From the NCBI GenBank assembly GCA_051648365.1, contig JBOFEZ010000054.1, positions 1 to 36,494 of the forward strand: 36,494 nt of DNA. The letters run 5' to 3'. The position numbers and the translations under genes are program-made. Origin of the DNA: JAGNZR01 sp051648365 (GTDB lineage Bacteria > Fusobacteriota > Fusobacteriia > Fusobacteriales > Fusobacteriaceae). Shown here piece after piece: positions 14,885-23,614 of the stretch; the stretch's first letter is position 1; each line of letters begins with the position of its first letter. Under the pieces are notes generated by a model. The model was not told the origin of the DNA, made no database searches, and worked only from the letters and a program-made list of their open reading frames with translations.

Positions 14885-15868
14885 ATGTTAAAAATAGAGA
14901 AACACGCAGGAAGTATTAATATTACTGAGAACAGAATCAACCAATTTCATTCTGAGTATATAGTAGAACCTCTTTACAGAGGATACGGACACACAGTAGG
15001 AAATGCTCTGAGAAGAGTATTGCTTTCATCAATCCCAGGAGCAGCTATCAAAGGTGTGAGAATTGATGGAGTACTAAGTGAATTTTCAGTAATGGAAGGA
15101 ATAAAGGAAGCCGTTACAGAGATAATTCTTAACGTTAAAGAAGTAGTTGTAAAAGCTGATGAGGCTGGAGAGAGAAAGATGTCTCTTTCTATTAAAGGTC
15201 CAAAAGTTGTTACTGCTGCTGACCTTATTCCAGAAATTGGATTAGAAGTAGTTAACCCAGAGCAGATTATCTGTCATGTAACAACTGATAGAGAATTGGA
15301 TATGGAGTTTTTAGTTGATACTGGAGAAGGATTTGTAGTTTCTGACGATATAGATAGAAAAGGATGGGCTGTGGATTGCTTAGCAGTTGATGCTATATAC
15401 ACACCAATCAGAAAAGTTTCTTACTCTATTCAGGATACAATGGTAGGAAGAATGACTGATTTTGACAAACTTACTTTAGTTGTTGAAACTAATGGAAGTG
15501 TTGAAACAAAAGATGCCATCTCTTATGCTATTGAGCTACTAACTACTCATCTAAATCCATTCCTTGAAATTGGAAATGCAATGACTCACCTAAGAACTGG
15601 TGAAGAAGAGCCAGTTATAGGGGAAGATACTAAAGCTAGAGATCATTCTATAATGATCGACAATATGAAGATAGAAGAGCTGGATCTTACAGTTAGATCA
15701 TATAACTGTCTGAAAAAAGCTGCAATTGAAACTGTTGGACAGCTTACAAAGATGAGTCTAAATGACTTAATGAAAATTAAAAATCTTGGTAAAAAATCAC
15801 ATGATGAGATCCTAGATAAAATGAAGGAACTTGGTTTCGATCTATCTCAAAATGGAACTAATGAATAA
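14885..15868 (+). CDS. rpoA: DNA-directed RNA polymerase subunit alpha
   Basis: The alpha subunit (327 aa) dimerises to start RNA polymerase assembly and its C-terminal domain binds UP elements and activators. The N-terminal dimer region has EPLYRGYGHTVGNALRRVLLSS near residues 28-49; the C-terminal domain (about 245-320) has the helix-hairpin-helix KNLGKKSHDEILDKMKELG. A flexible acidic linker joins them. ATG 14885 follows TAGGAG. It lies between rpsD and rplQ in the standard alpha-operon order. Confidence 0.98.
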   Translation: MLKIEKHAGSINITENRINQFHSEYIVEPLYRGYGHTVGNALRRVLLSSIPGAAIKGVRIDGVLSEFSVMEGIKEAVTEIILNVKEVVVKADEAGERKMSLSIKGPKVVTAADLIPEIGLEVVNPEQIICHVTTDRELDMEFLVDTGEGFVVSDDIDRKGWAVDCLAVDAIYTPIRKVSYSIQDTMVGRMTDFDKLTLVVETNGSVETKDAISYAIELLTTHLNPFLEIGNAMTHLRTGEEEPVIGEDTKARDHSIMIDNMKIEELDLTVRSYNCLKKAAIETVGQLTKMSLNDLMKIKNLGKKSHDEILDKMKELGFDLSQNGTNE

Positions 15869-15899
15869 TAAACCTTAATAAAAGGAGGAGCTAAGACTA

Positions 15900-16250
15900 A
15901 TGAATCATAATAAATCATATAGAAAGTTAGGAAGAAGAACTGAGCACAGAATGGCTATGTTAATGAACATGACTATATCTCTTCTTAACCATGAAAGAAT
16001 CGAGACAACTGTAACTAGAGCAAAGGAATTAAGAAAGTTTGCTGATAGAATGGTTACTCTTGGAAAGAAAGACACTCTTGCTTCTAGAAGAAACGCTTTT
16101 GCTTTCTTAAGAAGTGATGAGACTGTAGCTAAGCTATTTGGAGATATTGCTCCAAGATATACAGAGAGAAACGGTGGATACACTAGAATAATCAAAACTG
16201 GTGTAAGAAAAGGTGACTCTGCTGAGATGGCTATAATCGAGCTAGTTTAA
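15900..16250 (+). CDS. rplQ: 50S ribosomal protein L17
   Basis: L17 (116 aa) sits near the tunnel exit. The sequence YRKLGRRTEHRMAMLMNM, then RIETTVTRAKELRKFADRM and RNGGYTRI-type residues (here ERNGGYTRIIKTGVRKGD) are canonical. ATG with AAAGGAGGAG upstream. It is the last gene of the superoperon and is followed by a very strong terminator. Confidence 0.98.
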   Translation: MNHNKSYRKLGRRTEHRMAMLMNMTISLLNHERIETTVTRAKELRKFADRMVTLGKKDTLASRRNAFAFLRSDETVAKLFGDIAPRYTERNGGYTRIIKTGVRKGDSAEMAIIELV

Positions 16251-16261
16251 TACTTGCTCTT

Positions 16262-16296
16262 AAAGAACGGTAGAATTTTCTACCGTTCTTTTTTTT
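16262..16296 (+). terminator. Strong rho-independent terminator after rplQ
   Basis: AAGAACGGTAGA (16263-16274) pairs perfectly with TCTACCGTTCTT (16279-16290) around an ATTT loop and runs straight into eight T residues. It ends the alpha operon. Confidence 0.96.
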
Positions 16297-16314
16297 AGGT
16301 ATTTTCAAATTAAC

Positions 16315-16343
16315 TTGATTCAATTGTGTATATAGACTATAAT
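16315..16343 (+). promoter_or_regulatory. Promoter of the rhodanese-like gene
   Basis: TTGATT (16315-16320), a 17-bp spacer and a perfect TATAAT (16338-16343). Start expected near 16350, leaving a leader of about 30 nt that includes GAGGAGG before the ATG at 16380. Confidence 0.85.
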
Positions 16344-16379
16344 ATATTAATAGGTATTTTATTAAAAGAGGAGGTTATT

Positions 16380-16709
16380 ATGAAACAATATTCACTGGAT
16401 AAACAAAAAGCACTTGAACTTATAATGGACGATGCTACAATAATAATTGATGTAAGAGCAAGCGAGGAATTAGAAGATGTTCCTCCTATAACAGAGGACT
16501 GTTATAATGTTCCTATGGATGATAAATTTATGGTTCATATGAAGGAACTAGAAGAAGAAGAGGAGATTTTGAAGGATTCTAAAATCTTAGTTTACTCTGA
16601 GAATGGAGTAAGATCTTTAAAAGCTCTACAGACGCTTAGAGATGCGGGATATCTTCATGCATACAGTCTTGAGGGTGGAATCAATGCTATATTTGAAGAG
16701 AGCTGCTGA
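16380..16709 (+). CDS. Rhodanese-fold protein lacking the catalytic cysteine
   Basis: This 109-aa cytosolic protein has a single rhodanese domain: IIIDVRASEELEDV (residues 21-34), an acidic linker and an active-loop sequence VYSENGVRS (71-79), then SLEGGINAI (96-103). In active sulfurtransferases the loop begins with Cys (CxxGxRS); here position 73 is Ser, so persulfide transfer by the usual mechanism is not expected. A Cys is found at the very C-terminus. I start at ATG 16380 behind GAGGAGG; the frame from 16326 has no RBS and would start before the mapped promoter ends. It is monocistronic and convergent with the next gene. Function unknown; sensing or scaffold roles are possible. Confidence 0.85.
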   Translation: MKQYSLDKQKALELIMDDATIIIDVRASEELEDVPPITEDCYNVPMDDKFMVHMKELEEEEEILKDSKILVYSENGVRSLKALQTLRDAGYLHAYSLEGGINAIFEESC

Positions 16710-16761
16710 GGATAAGAATAGCTCTAGGTTAGAGTACTAATAGAAATATGGAAAAGTATAT

Positions 16762-16805
16762 AAAAAGAGAAACACTCCTAAGTGGTGGAGTGTTTCTCTT
16801 TTTTT
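16762..16805. terminator. Bidirectional terminator between convergent genes
   Basis: AGAGAAACACTCC (16766-16778) pairs perfectly with GGAGTGTTTCTCT (16787-16799), flanked by an A-run on the left and T-run on the right. It serves the rhodanese-like gene on + and the membrane-protein gene on -, whose stop codon lies inside the stem-loop. Confidence 0.95.
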
Positions 16806-17767
16806 GGATATTTAATGAGGAATTCTTTTACCACGGTAGCGAACTCTTCCAAATCATTTAGAAACTCGTAGAGTACAGCACGATTCTCAAATTCTTCACG
16901 AGTTTTTGGAAGAACACTATTTCGGAACTCTTCTTTACAATTTTTTATATCGATAAGGACATGATCTACCTCATCATCCTCAAATGTACAGTAGGAGATG
17001 CTCTCCATAAGCTCTGAGATAATAAGGGCATGCTCTGTCACTTGATAGATTCTACTGAAAGAGAGTCTCATTCTTTTCAGAATCTTATACTGGACATAAC
17101 GCATATTGAAATAATCTATGGTCATGGTATTATTTGAAATTATAGAGTTATTGAATTCATTGATGGCCATGAGTCTGGCACGATTTCCCAACTCTTTCAG
17201 CTGATCAAAAAGTCTTTTTTCCTCCACTGAAACACAGTTACATTTGAGAGATTCGGACATGTCCAGAAGTATATTTTGAATGGTTTTCCCCATCTCTTCT
17301 GATAATTTTCTCAACTCTTTGTTAAGATCAGGCATATACAGATTAAATAATACGGCTGTTCCTAGACCTATGAGGAGCAGTAAAAATTCATTTAAGAGCA
17401 GAGACAAGGATGAAGACTGCTCCGTTATAAGATGTGTAGCCAGGACAACATTTACAAGAAACCCTTGAATCAGATGGAATCTTAAACAGATAGGCATAAA
17501 TATCAGAATAAAAACTCCAAGCATAAGGTAGCTATAACCCATAAAATAGAAAATTATATCTGAGACAAGAAGTCCAATTATTGTTGCAATAATCCTTTCA
17601 AACGCAATCTTAAAACTTTCCTTTCTAGTTCCTTGTATACTTATAATGGCAATAATACCAGCGGTAAGGGCATATTTCAATCCCAACTGTTGGGCAATAA
17701 ATATGGATAGTACTGTGGCAGCAGCAGATTTAAGTACTTTGTGATCCAGGAAATTAATATATCTCAT
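16778..17767 (-). CDS. ArAE/FUSC-type integral membrane protein (DUF939-like)
   Basis: A 329-aa protein with about six N-terminal membrane segments (residues 10-145, with stretches such as TAGIIAIISIQGTRKESFK and LVSDIIFYFMGYSYLMLGVF) and a long helical cytosolic C-terminal half. This layout, with GTRKES after the second span, matches the aromatic acid exporter family 1 (YgaE-like, DUF939) group. Members are proposed exporters, but substrates are mostly unknown. It lies 15 nt downstream of the TlpA-like gene on the same strand, so it is probably the last gene of that unit. Start ATG 17767 with GGAGGT upstream. Confidence 0.75.
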   Translation of the reverse strand: MRYINFLDHKVLKSAAATVLSIFIAQQLGLKYALTAGIIAIISIQGTRKESFKIAFERIIATIIGLLVSDIIFYFMGYSYLMLGVFILIFMPICLRFHLIQGFLVNVVLATHLITEQSSSLSLLLNEFLLLLIGLGTAVLFNLYMPDLNKELRKLSEEMGKTIQNILLDMSESLKCNCVSVEEKRLFDQLKELGNRARLMAINEFNNSIISNNTMTIDYFNMRYVQYKILKRMRLSFSRIYQVTEHALIISELMESISYCTFEDDEVDHVLIDIKNCKEEFRNSVLPKTREEFENRAVLYEFLNDLEEFATVVKEFLIKYPKKEKHSTT

Positions 17768-17782
17768 GCGTACCTCCAGTCT

Positions 17783-18280
17783 TTATTTTTTTAATAGGGG
17801 CTTTAAAGCTTCTATTTCATAATAGTATGTTTTTGCTTCAACTATTTTTCCGGTTCCGTCTAGGAAATAGTTGAAAGGTATTTTTGAAAGACCTATCTCT
17901 TTAGCGATAGCTTTTTCTTGATCATAATAGATAGGAAAAGAATAGTTGTTTTCTTCCATGTAATCTTTTACAGTCTCTTTGGTTTCACGTCCATAATCTC
18001 CAAAAACTACCAGAACCTCTAAATCTTTTCTATCTTTTAAAAATTTAGAATAATCCTCTTTAAATTTTATTTTCTCCTCTTTACAGAAAGGGCACCAGCT
18101 AGCAGTAAAGTTGATGAGAATATTTTTTCCTTTCATAGAATCGAGAGAGACTTTTTTACCTTCCATAGTGATAAAAGTTAGATTAGGAAACTGTTCCCCT
18201 ACCTCTGGAGACTTTACTCCATTGGCGAATAGTGATAAACTCAGAATAAACATAGTGATAAGTGTAAAGATTTTTTTCAT
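17783..18280 (-). CDS. TlpA/ResA-family thioredoxin-like protein, exported
   Basis: A 165-aa protein with an N-terminal signal peptide (KKIFTLITMFILSLSLFANG) and a thioredoxin fold. The active site WCPFC is at residues 62-66 (cysteines 63 and 66), and the cis-Pro loop is KIPFNYFLD. The AhpC/TSA-type start EVGEQFPNLTFITMEG is also typical of TlpA/ResA disulfide reductases. Absence of a lipobox Cys suggests a periplasmic soluble form. It lies between the M16 protease (70 nt) and the ArAE-type gene (15 nt). ATG 18280 follows AGGAGGA on the minus strand. A specific redox partner is not identifiable. Confidence 0.88.
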   Translation of the reverse strand: MKKIFTLITMFILSLSLFANGVKSPEVGEQFPNLTFITMEGKKVSLDSMKGKNILINFTASWCPFCKEEKIKFKEDYSKFLKDRKDLEVLVVFGDYGRETKETVKDYMEENNYSFPIYYDQEKAIAKEIGLSKIPFNYFLDGTGKIVEAKTYYYEIEALKPLLKK

Positions 18281-18350
18281 AGTATCCTCCTAGTGTAAAA
18301 ATTTTAAAATTATATTTTATTATATACAAACAAGAGAGTGTATTTCCTTT

Positions 18351-21113
18351 TTATGGAGCTTCCCTTGTTTCGGGAAGTAGTAATCCCTCTACAAATATAT
18401 CTGGAGAGAGGGCTTTAGGAAGAAATTCTAGAAGGTTTTCATAGGTAACAAACTTTCTGTATTCTTCTGGAGTAAGGACTCCATAATCTCTATTTTTAAG
18501 AGCCCGATTTTTAAGATAATAGAACCAGAAGCGATTTCTTTTTATCTCATCTCCATAGGTGAGACGGTAATTTTCATAAATTTTTTCAAGGTTTTCCTGG
18601 ATATATTTTCCTTCTAAACTCTCTCTTATTATATCCTGTACAGCTCCAGAAATTTTTAAAGCAGATTCAGGACTAGAACTGTAGCTGATAGTAAGAGTGT
18701 TTTCTCCATGATTTTCGTATCTCAAGGAATCGGCTGACCTTATAGAATAAACACCGGACATCTCTTCTCTTATTTTATCTATAAGAACTATATCTAGAAT
18801 TTTAGAATAAGCCGAAAAAAGAATCCGATTTTTATTGCTATAGATATCCTGATAAGGATAGTGGATTGTGACGGTGGCTTTGGCATCTTCTCCCTGGCTT
18901 ACTCTCTCTTTTATCGATTTTGTGGGCTGTTTTATTCCGATATTTCCTATTGAAAAATCATCTTTTTTTTGAAGTGAACCTGGAAGAGCTGAAATATATT
19001 TTGTGAGAATATTCTTCAGAGTATGCGAGTCCACTGAACCTGTAACAATAAGTTTATAGCCCGAAAAATCAGAAAATAATTTTTGGCTTACAACTTCTAC
19101 ATTAGGCATAGATACAAGTGAGAAATCTTTTTCATTTGGAGTTTTTCTTCTGGGATTATCTCCTGAAAGTAAGGCTTTCATCTTTTCAGAAAATACCATT
19201 CTTGGAGAATTTTTAAGATTTCTGGATCTCTCCATATTTAGATTTAATCTGTTCTCTAAGATATCAGAGTCGAGTTTTTTTTCTAAAAGAAGAGTTGTGA
19301 AGGTATCCATGGAAGAAGTTAGATTTTTTCTGTCAGAATAGATATTAAATCCATGGTCATAGTCAGAGATATAAGGGGATATGTCATAATTTTTACCTTT
19401 AAGGAAAAGTTCATACTCCTCTTTATCGAGCCCACCCACTCCAGATTTCTGCAGAAGTTCACCTAAAAATAGAGAGTTAATATATCCGGTATAATCCAAA
19501 ATAGAGCTTCCCTCTTCTTTAAAAAGAAGCATATTTATCCTATCCTTATCAAAGTCGGTTTCTTTATATAAAACCTCTATACCGTTAGACAGTTGAAAAA
19601 AAGTGTACTCGGGTAAAGTTTTTTCTTGGAGAATTTTTCCAGGTTTGAGCTTCACAGCTTTAAAATTATTTTTATTTTCAGAAAAAAGATTTTTTCCAGG
19701 AAGAGATTTAACATCCTGTATAATTTTGTCTAAACTCTTGTTATCCAGAGGAGAAACGCCATCTTTTTCAGGGTGAGAAACAAGAAGAGCAAAATTCTTG
19801 TTAAAAAAATTCTGAGCTATCTTCTGAATCTCTTCAGAAGTTACACCGGGTTTCAGTTTTTCGAAAAGATGGTAGGAATCTTTGGGAGAAATAAAAATGT
19901 CACCTAGAATAAATTCATCTCTGATTTCAGAAATAAATCTTTCGTTTTCTATTGATGTTCTGTTTGTTTCACGATTTTTCAGATTGGTAGAAAGTTCTTC
20001 CAACTCTCTAGAAAGTTCCTCTTGAGATACAGGATAAAGAGCTAGAGATTGAATATTTTCCATAATCTCTTTTAGAGAAGCCGGAATCTGATTTTCTTTT
20101 GCAATAATTCTGACTCCTTCTACAGAGGTATTTTTGCCCAAAGGGTACCAATAATGAAAAGCCTTTGAAAATGCTGTATTCTTACGTTTTTCTAAAATTG
20201 AAAGCCTGGAGTTAAGAATATTTGAAAAAATCAGATACTTCAGATTCTTCAAGTTGTTTTCTTCACTGTTTCCAGAGAGATAATCTCCTTTTGAAAACAG
20301 CTCCAAAGTTGAAGAGAGGAGTTCAGAATCAGAGAAAACTTTTACTGAAGATTTAGTTTCAGGAAGAGAGTATTCCACCTTAGTTTCTAGATTTTGTTTA
20401 GGTGAGTAACTGAATTCTTTTGCTATGATACTCTCGATTTTGTCAGTATCAAAATCACCTACAGCTATAACAGACATAAGTTCTGGATGATACCATTTTT
20501 CATAGTAGTCTTTTAGGAGTTTTTCATTTGCACTCTCAATAGTTTTAGGAACACCGATAGGAGAACGATGGAAAAATCTAGAATCTCCGAAAAGAGCTTC
20601 TCTTCTCACCTTTCCAAGTCTTTCAGTTAGTCCTTGAGCTGTACGCCACTCCTCCATGATAATATTTTTTTCCTCTTGGATATCGGCTGGGTTTAGAGTT
20701 ATCTCGGTAGCCCACTGCCTTAGAACATGAAATCCCTCTTCCAAAGATTTATCAGAGTCTGTTGGAATCTGAAGTTTATATACTGTTTCATCATAACCTG
20801 TATGGGCATTCAAATCTCCTCCAAAGGAAAGTCCGGCTGACTGAAGATATTTTATAAGCTCATTTTTTGGATATTCTGAAGTACCGTTAAAAGCCATATG
20901 CTCAAGAAAATGAGCTAGTCCTCTCTGATCTTCATTTTCATTTAATGAACCACTTTTTATAACCAGGTTAAGAGATGCTTTTTTTTCAGGTTTGGAATTT
21001 TTCATAATATAATATGAAAGTCCGTTGGGAAGTTTACCGCGAAGAATTTCATCTTGGGCGAAGGTAGTAATATTTGAAATCAGTAATAAGTAGAACAGAA
21101 ATAAAATTTTCAT
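18351..21113 (-). CDS. Secreted M16-family zinc protease (PqqL-like)
   Basis: A 920-aa protein with a signal peptide (residues 1-19, cleavage near FAQ) and tandem M16 units. The inverted zinc motif HFLEH is at residues 68-72, and the third ligand Glu is expected near 147-148 (IQEEKNII). The second half (about 490-900) lacks a zinc motif, as in two-domain M16 enzymes such as PqqL and pitrilysin. In PqqL-type proteins the role is periplasmic peptide degradation. ATG 21113 follows GAAGGAGA. Downstream are the TlpA-like and ArAE-type genes. The substrate is unknown. Confidence 0.9.
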   Translation of the reverse strand: MKILFLFYLLLISNITTFAQDEILRGKLPNGLSYYIMKNSKPEKKASLNLVIKSGSLNENEDQRGLAHFLEHMAFNGTSEYPKNELIKYLQSAGLSFGGDLNAHTGYDETVYKLQIPTDSDKSLEEGFHVLRQWATEITLNPADIQEEKNIIMEEWRTAQGLTERLGKVRREALFGDSRFFHRSPIGVPKTIESANEKLLKDYYEKWYHPELMSVIAVGDFDTDKIESIIAKEFSYSPKQNLETKVEYSLPETKSSVKVFSDSELLSSTLELFSKGDYLSGNSEENNLKNLKYLIFSNILNSRLSILEKRKNTAFSKAFHYWYPLGKNTSVEGVRIIAKENQIPASLKEIMENIQSLALYPVSQEELSRELEELSTNLKNRETNRTSIENERFISEIRDEFILGDIFISPKDSYHLFEKLKPGVTSEEIQKIAQNFFNKNFALLVSHPEKDGVSPLDNKSLDKIIQDVKSLPGKNLFSENKNNFKAVKLKPGKILQEKTLPEYTFFQLSNGIEVLYKETDFDKDRINMLLFKEEGSSILDYTGYINSLFLGELLQKSGVGGLDKEEYELFLKGKNYDISPYISDYDHGFNIYSDRKNLTSSMDTFTTLLLEKKLDSDILENRLNLNMERSRNLKNSPRMVFSEKMKALLSGDNPRRKTPNEKDFSLVSMPNVEVVSQKLFSDFSGYKLIVTGSVDSHTLKNILTKYISALPGSLQKKDDFSIGNIGIKQPTKSIKERVSQGEDAKATVTIHYPYQDIYSNKNRILFSAYSKILDIVLIDKIREEMSGVYSIRSADSLRYENHGENTLTISYSSSPESALKISGAVQDIIRESLEGKYIQENLEKIYENYRLTYGDEIKRNRFWFYYLKNRALKNRDYGVLTPEEYRKFVTYENLLEFLPKALSPDIFVEGLLLPETREAP

Positions 21114-21143
21114 AGGTCTCCTTCAGTAATAAGATATAAGAAA

Positions 21144-21152
21144 ATTTTAACA
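21144..21152 (-). promoter_or_regulatory. Possible extended -10 for the M16 gene
   Basis: On the minus strand TGT precedes TAAAAT (21149-21144), an extended -10 pattern, about 31 nt upstream of the M16 start and downstream of the rubrerythrin terminator. I see no convincing -35, so this is tentative. Confidence 0.3.
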
Positions 21153-21163
21153 TATATTTAGAC

Positions 21164-21190
21164 AAAAGAAAAGGAGTAGTTGCCTACTCC
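21164..21190 (-). terminator. Terminator of the rubrerythrin gene
   Basis: GGAGTAG (21173-21179) and CTACTCC (21184-21190) form a 7-bp stem with a 4-nt loop. Read on the minus strand it is followed by a T-rich tract (TTTTCTTTTG). Confidence 0.8.
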
Positions 21191-21216
21191 CTTCACCAAA
21201 ACATTTCAATATAAAA

Positions 21217-21771
21217 TTAGTTTTTCTTTCCGAAGTGTCTCTCAAGAAGTCCAAGGAATGCTCTTCCGTGTCTAGCTTCATCTTTAGCCATTTCATGAAC
21301 TGTATCGTGTATAGCATCAAATCCTAACATTTTAGCTCTCTTAGCGATATCGAATTTTCCTGAAGTAGCTCCGTACTCAGCTTCAACTCTCATAGCTAGG
21401 TTTTCAGCAGTAGAAGAAGATATAACCTCTCCTAGTAACTCAGCAAATTTAGCAGCATGCTCAGCTTCTTCAAAAGCTATTCTCTTGTATGCTTCAGCAA
21501 CTTCTGGGTATCCTTCTCTGTCAGCAACTCTAGACATAGCTAGGTACATTCCAACCTCAGTACACTCTCCTTGGAAGTTAGCTCTAAGACCAGATATGAT
21601 CTCTTCATCTCCACAAGCTAATCCCTCTCCAACTTTATGCTCAGTAGCCCAAACTCTAGTAGCAGATTCCTCTAAAACTTTAAATTTATCAGCTCCCGCC
21701 TTACAAACTGGACAGTGAGTTACACCCTCTACAACAACTTCTCCACAAACATTACATACATATTTTTTCAT
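21217..21771 (-). CDS. rbr: Rubrerythrin with N-terminal rubredoxin domain (reverse order)
   Basis: This 184-aa cytosolic protein scavenges hydrogen peroxide in anaerobes. An N-terminal rubredoxin iron site is formed by Cys6, Cys9, Cys20 and Cys23 (CNVC, CPVC), and the ferritin-like di-iron domain follows, with Glu-rich helices such as GECTE (68-72), EEAEH (101-105), EAEYG (130-134) and DEARH (164-168). In classical rubrerythrin the rubredoxin domain is C-terminal, so this is the reverse type known in clostridia. It has its own strong promoter and terminator and is probably monocistronic. The RBS on the minus strand is GAGGGGG. Confidence 0.95.
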   Translation of the reverse strand: MKKYVCNVCGEVVVEGVTHCPVCKAGADKFKVLEESATRVWATEHKVGEGLACGDEEIISGLRANFQGECTEVGMYLAMSRVADREGYPEVAEAYKRIAFEEAEHAAKFAELLGEVISSSTAENLAMRVEAEYGATSGKFDIAKRAKMLGFDAIHDTVHEMAKDEARHGRAFLGLLERHFGKKN

Positions 21772-21837
21772 AATTTAATGCCCCCTCTATAATCTATTTT
21801 TATTTTTTAAATTTGTAATGATTTCATTTATGTTTTA

Positions 21838-21866
21838 ATTATATTACCTTTGTCATGAAAAGTCAA
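21838..21866 (-). promoter_or_regulatory. Strong promoter of rubrerythrin
   Basis: On the minus strand TTGACT (21866-21861), a 17-bp spacer and a perfect TATAAT (21843-21838). The leader is about 60 nt. An imperfect AT-rich repeat TAAT-ATA-ATTA overlaps the -10 and might be an operator, but it does not clearly match a PerR box. Confidence 0.88.
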
Positions 21867-21979
21867 CATTTTTTTTGAATTTTTAAAAAAAATTATTAAA
21901 AAATTGAAATACTATTTTTAGAATGTAGGAAAGGTGAAGGAGATATTGTATATAAGAGCAAATAAAAAGGAGGTAAGAG

Positions 21980-23512
21980 ATGAATCTTAAAGTTATGGGA
22001 GCCAGTTATACTGGAATAGAAAATTATTTGGTAGAGGTGGAGATAGATATCTGTTCTGGGCTACCCAATTTGAATATTATCGGAATGGGAGACACAACAA
22101 TATATGAAAGTAGAGAAAGGGTGAGAACAGCTATGAGAAACAGCGATTATCAGTTGCCACCTAAAAAAATAACAGTAAATCTTTCTCCTGCTTCTATAAG
22201 AAAAGAGGGTTCGCATTTTGATTTGGCAATAAGTACAGGATTGGGAGTAGGAATGGGATATGTAAGGGATAGAGAAGGAATTTTAGAGAACTATATAATC
22301 ATGGGAGAACTAGCTCTCAATGGAGATGTAAAAGGAGTAAGAGGAATAATAGGAGGAGCTATTCTTGCAAAAGAGCAGGGTCTAAGCGGTATAATTGTGC
22401 CATGGGACAATATGAAAGAAGCTGGAGCCATACCGGGAATAGATGTTATAGGTGTAAAAACTTTAAAATCTTTTTTCCACTTTATATCGACGGGAGAATT
22501 TGAGAAAGGTGAGATAGAGATAAAGAGAAAGGATCAGAATTTGGAGATTATAAAAAAGGAAGAGATTTTTTCTATTGATATGGGTGAAGTCTGTGGGCAG
22601 GAGAGTGCCAAAAGGGCACTGGAGATAGCTGCTGCTGGAGGGCACAATCTTCTTCTTTCGGGTTCTCCAGGATCAGGAAAATCAATGCTAGCAAAGAGAA
22701 TAGTGACTATACTCCCCGAAATGGGAATGGAGGAAATCATAGAATCCAGCAGAATATACAGTATAATGGGAGAGTTGAACAGAGAAAATCCTCTTGTTAC
22801 AAGAAGACCTTTTCGTTCTCCACACCACACAGGTACTATAACTTCTATAATAGGAGGTGGAAGGAATCCAAGACCTGGAGAGATAACGATGGCACATAAC
22901 GGAGTGCTTTTTCTAGATGAGATGTCTGAATTTTCTAAGGATGTTATAGAAAGCCTAAGACAGCCATTGGAAGACAGGAAAGTCTCTATAAGTCGTACAG
23001 GATACAGGTTAGATTTTCCTACAAAGTTTATTCTAGTAGGTGCAACAAATCCCTGTAACTGTGGATTGCTTTTTGAGCCGGGAGATCAGTGTAGATGCAG
23101 TGCTCATGAGATTGAACGGTATAGAAAAAAACTGTCAGGTCCAATAATAGACCGAATGGATCTTTATGCCGAGATAAAAAAAGTAAATCAAGATGAACTC
23201 TTAAAAAATTTTGTAGGGAGAGAGGGATCCGAAAAGATAAGAGAAAGAGTAGTAAGAGCAAGAAAAATGCAAATGGAAAGATATGGAAAAGGAAAGTTAA
23301 ACAGCGACATAACTCCTAAGGAGATGCAGAAATATTGCTCCTTGAAAGAGGAAAATCGTCAGCTACTCAAAATAGCAGGAGAAAATCTCAAACTTACAGC
23401 TAGGGCTTTTCACAAGGTGATGAGGGTAGCAAGGACCATAGCTGATTTAGATATTAGTGAAAACATAGAAAAAAGACATATACTAGAGGCACTTTCTTTT
23501 AGAAAAAGTTAA
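21980..23512 (+). CDS. comM: ComM/YifB-family AAA+ ATPase
   Basis: A 510-aa Mg-chelatase-like ATPase. The N-terminal Lon-protease-like domain (about 1-170) starts NLKVMGASYTGIENYLVEVE; the AAA+ domain has Walker A GSPGSGKS at 228-235, Walker B VLFLDEMSE at 309-317 and the conserved RPFRSPHHT. Paired cysteines in NPCNCG (358-362) and CRCS (371-374) fit the family's zinc-like cluster. In Vibrio and others ComM is a branch-migration helicase that promotes integration of transformed DNA. ATG 21980 follows AAGGAGGT. No comEA-type genes are visible nearby. Confidence 0.95.
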   Translation: MNLKVMGASYTGIENYLVEVEIDICSGLPNLNIIGMGDTTIYESRERVRTAMRNSDYQLPPKKITVNLSPASIRKEGSHFDLAISTGLGVGMGYVRDREGILENYIIMGELALNGDVKGVRGIIGGAILAKEQGLSGIIVPWDNMKEAGAIPGIDVIGVKTLKSFFHFISTGEFEKGEIEIKRKDQNLEIIKKEEIFSIDMGEVCGQESAKRALEIAAAGGHNLLLSGSPGSGKSMLAKRIVTILPEMGMEEIIESSRIYSIMGELNRENPLVTRRPFRSPHHTGTITSIIGGGRNPRPGEITMAHNGVLFLDEMSEFSKDVIESLRQPLEDRKVSISRTGYRLDFPTKFILVGATNPCNCGLLFEPGDQCRCSAHEIERYRKKLSGPIIDRMDLYAEIKKVNQDELLKNFVGREGSEKIRERVVRARKMQMERYGKGKLNSDITPKEMQKYCSLKEENRQLLKIAGENLKLTARAFHKVMRVARTIADLDISENIEKRHILEALSFRKS

Positions 23513-23519
23513 ATTATGG

Positions 23520-23548
23520 TTGAAACAATATGAAAACAGGAATATAAT
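23520..23548 (+). promoter_or_regulatory. Promoter of the ROK glucokinase
   Basis: TTGAAA (23520-23525), 17-bp spacer, perfect TATAAT (23543-23548). Predicted start near 23555, giving a leader of about 60 nt. It starts 8 nt after the comM stop. Confidence 0.85.
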
Positions 23549-23614
23549 GATGGAGGATATATGGCAGAAGCAATAGAACATAAATAAAAAAATATAAAAG
23601 GGGATTGTCAGAAG

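Noticed and set aside
21833..21848. PerR-type operator at the rubrerythrin promoter
   Set aside because: The TAAT-ATA-ATTA repeat does not fit the 7-1-7 PerR pattern well; AT-rich DNA makes such matches common.
23561..23587. Eight-codon mini-ORF (MAEAIEHK) before glk with a GGAGG
   Set aside because: The GGAGG (23552-23556) lies at the predicted transcription start of the glk promoter (about 23555), so it would be mostly untranscribed. A leader-peptide role cannot be supported.
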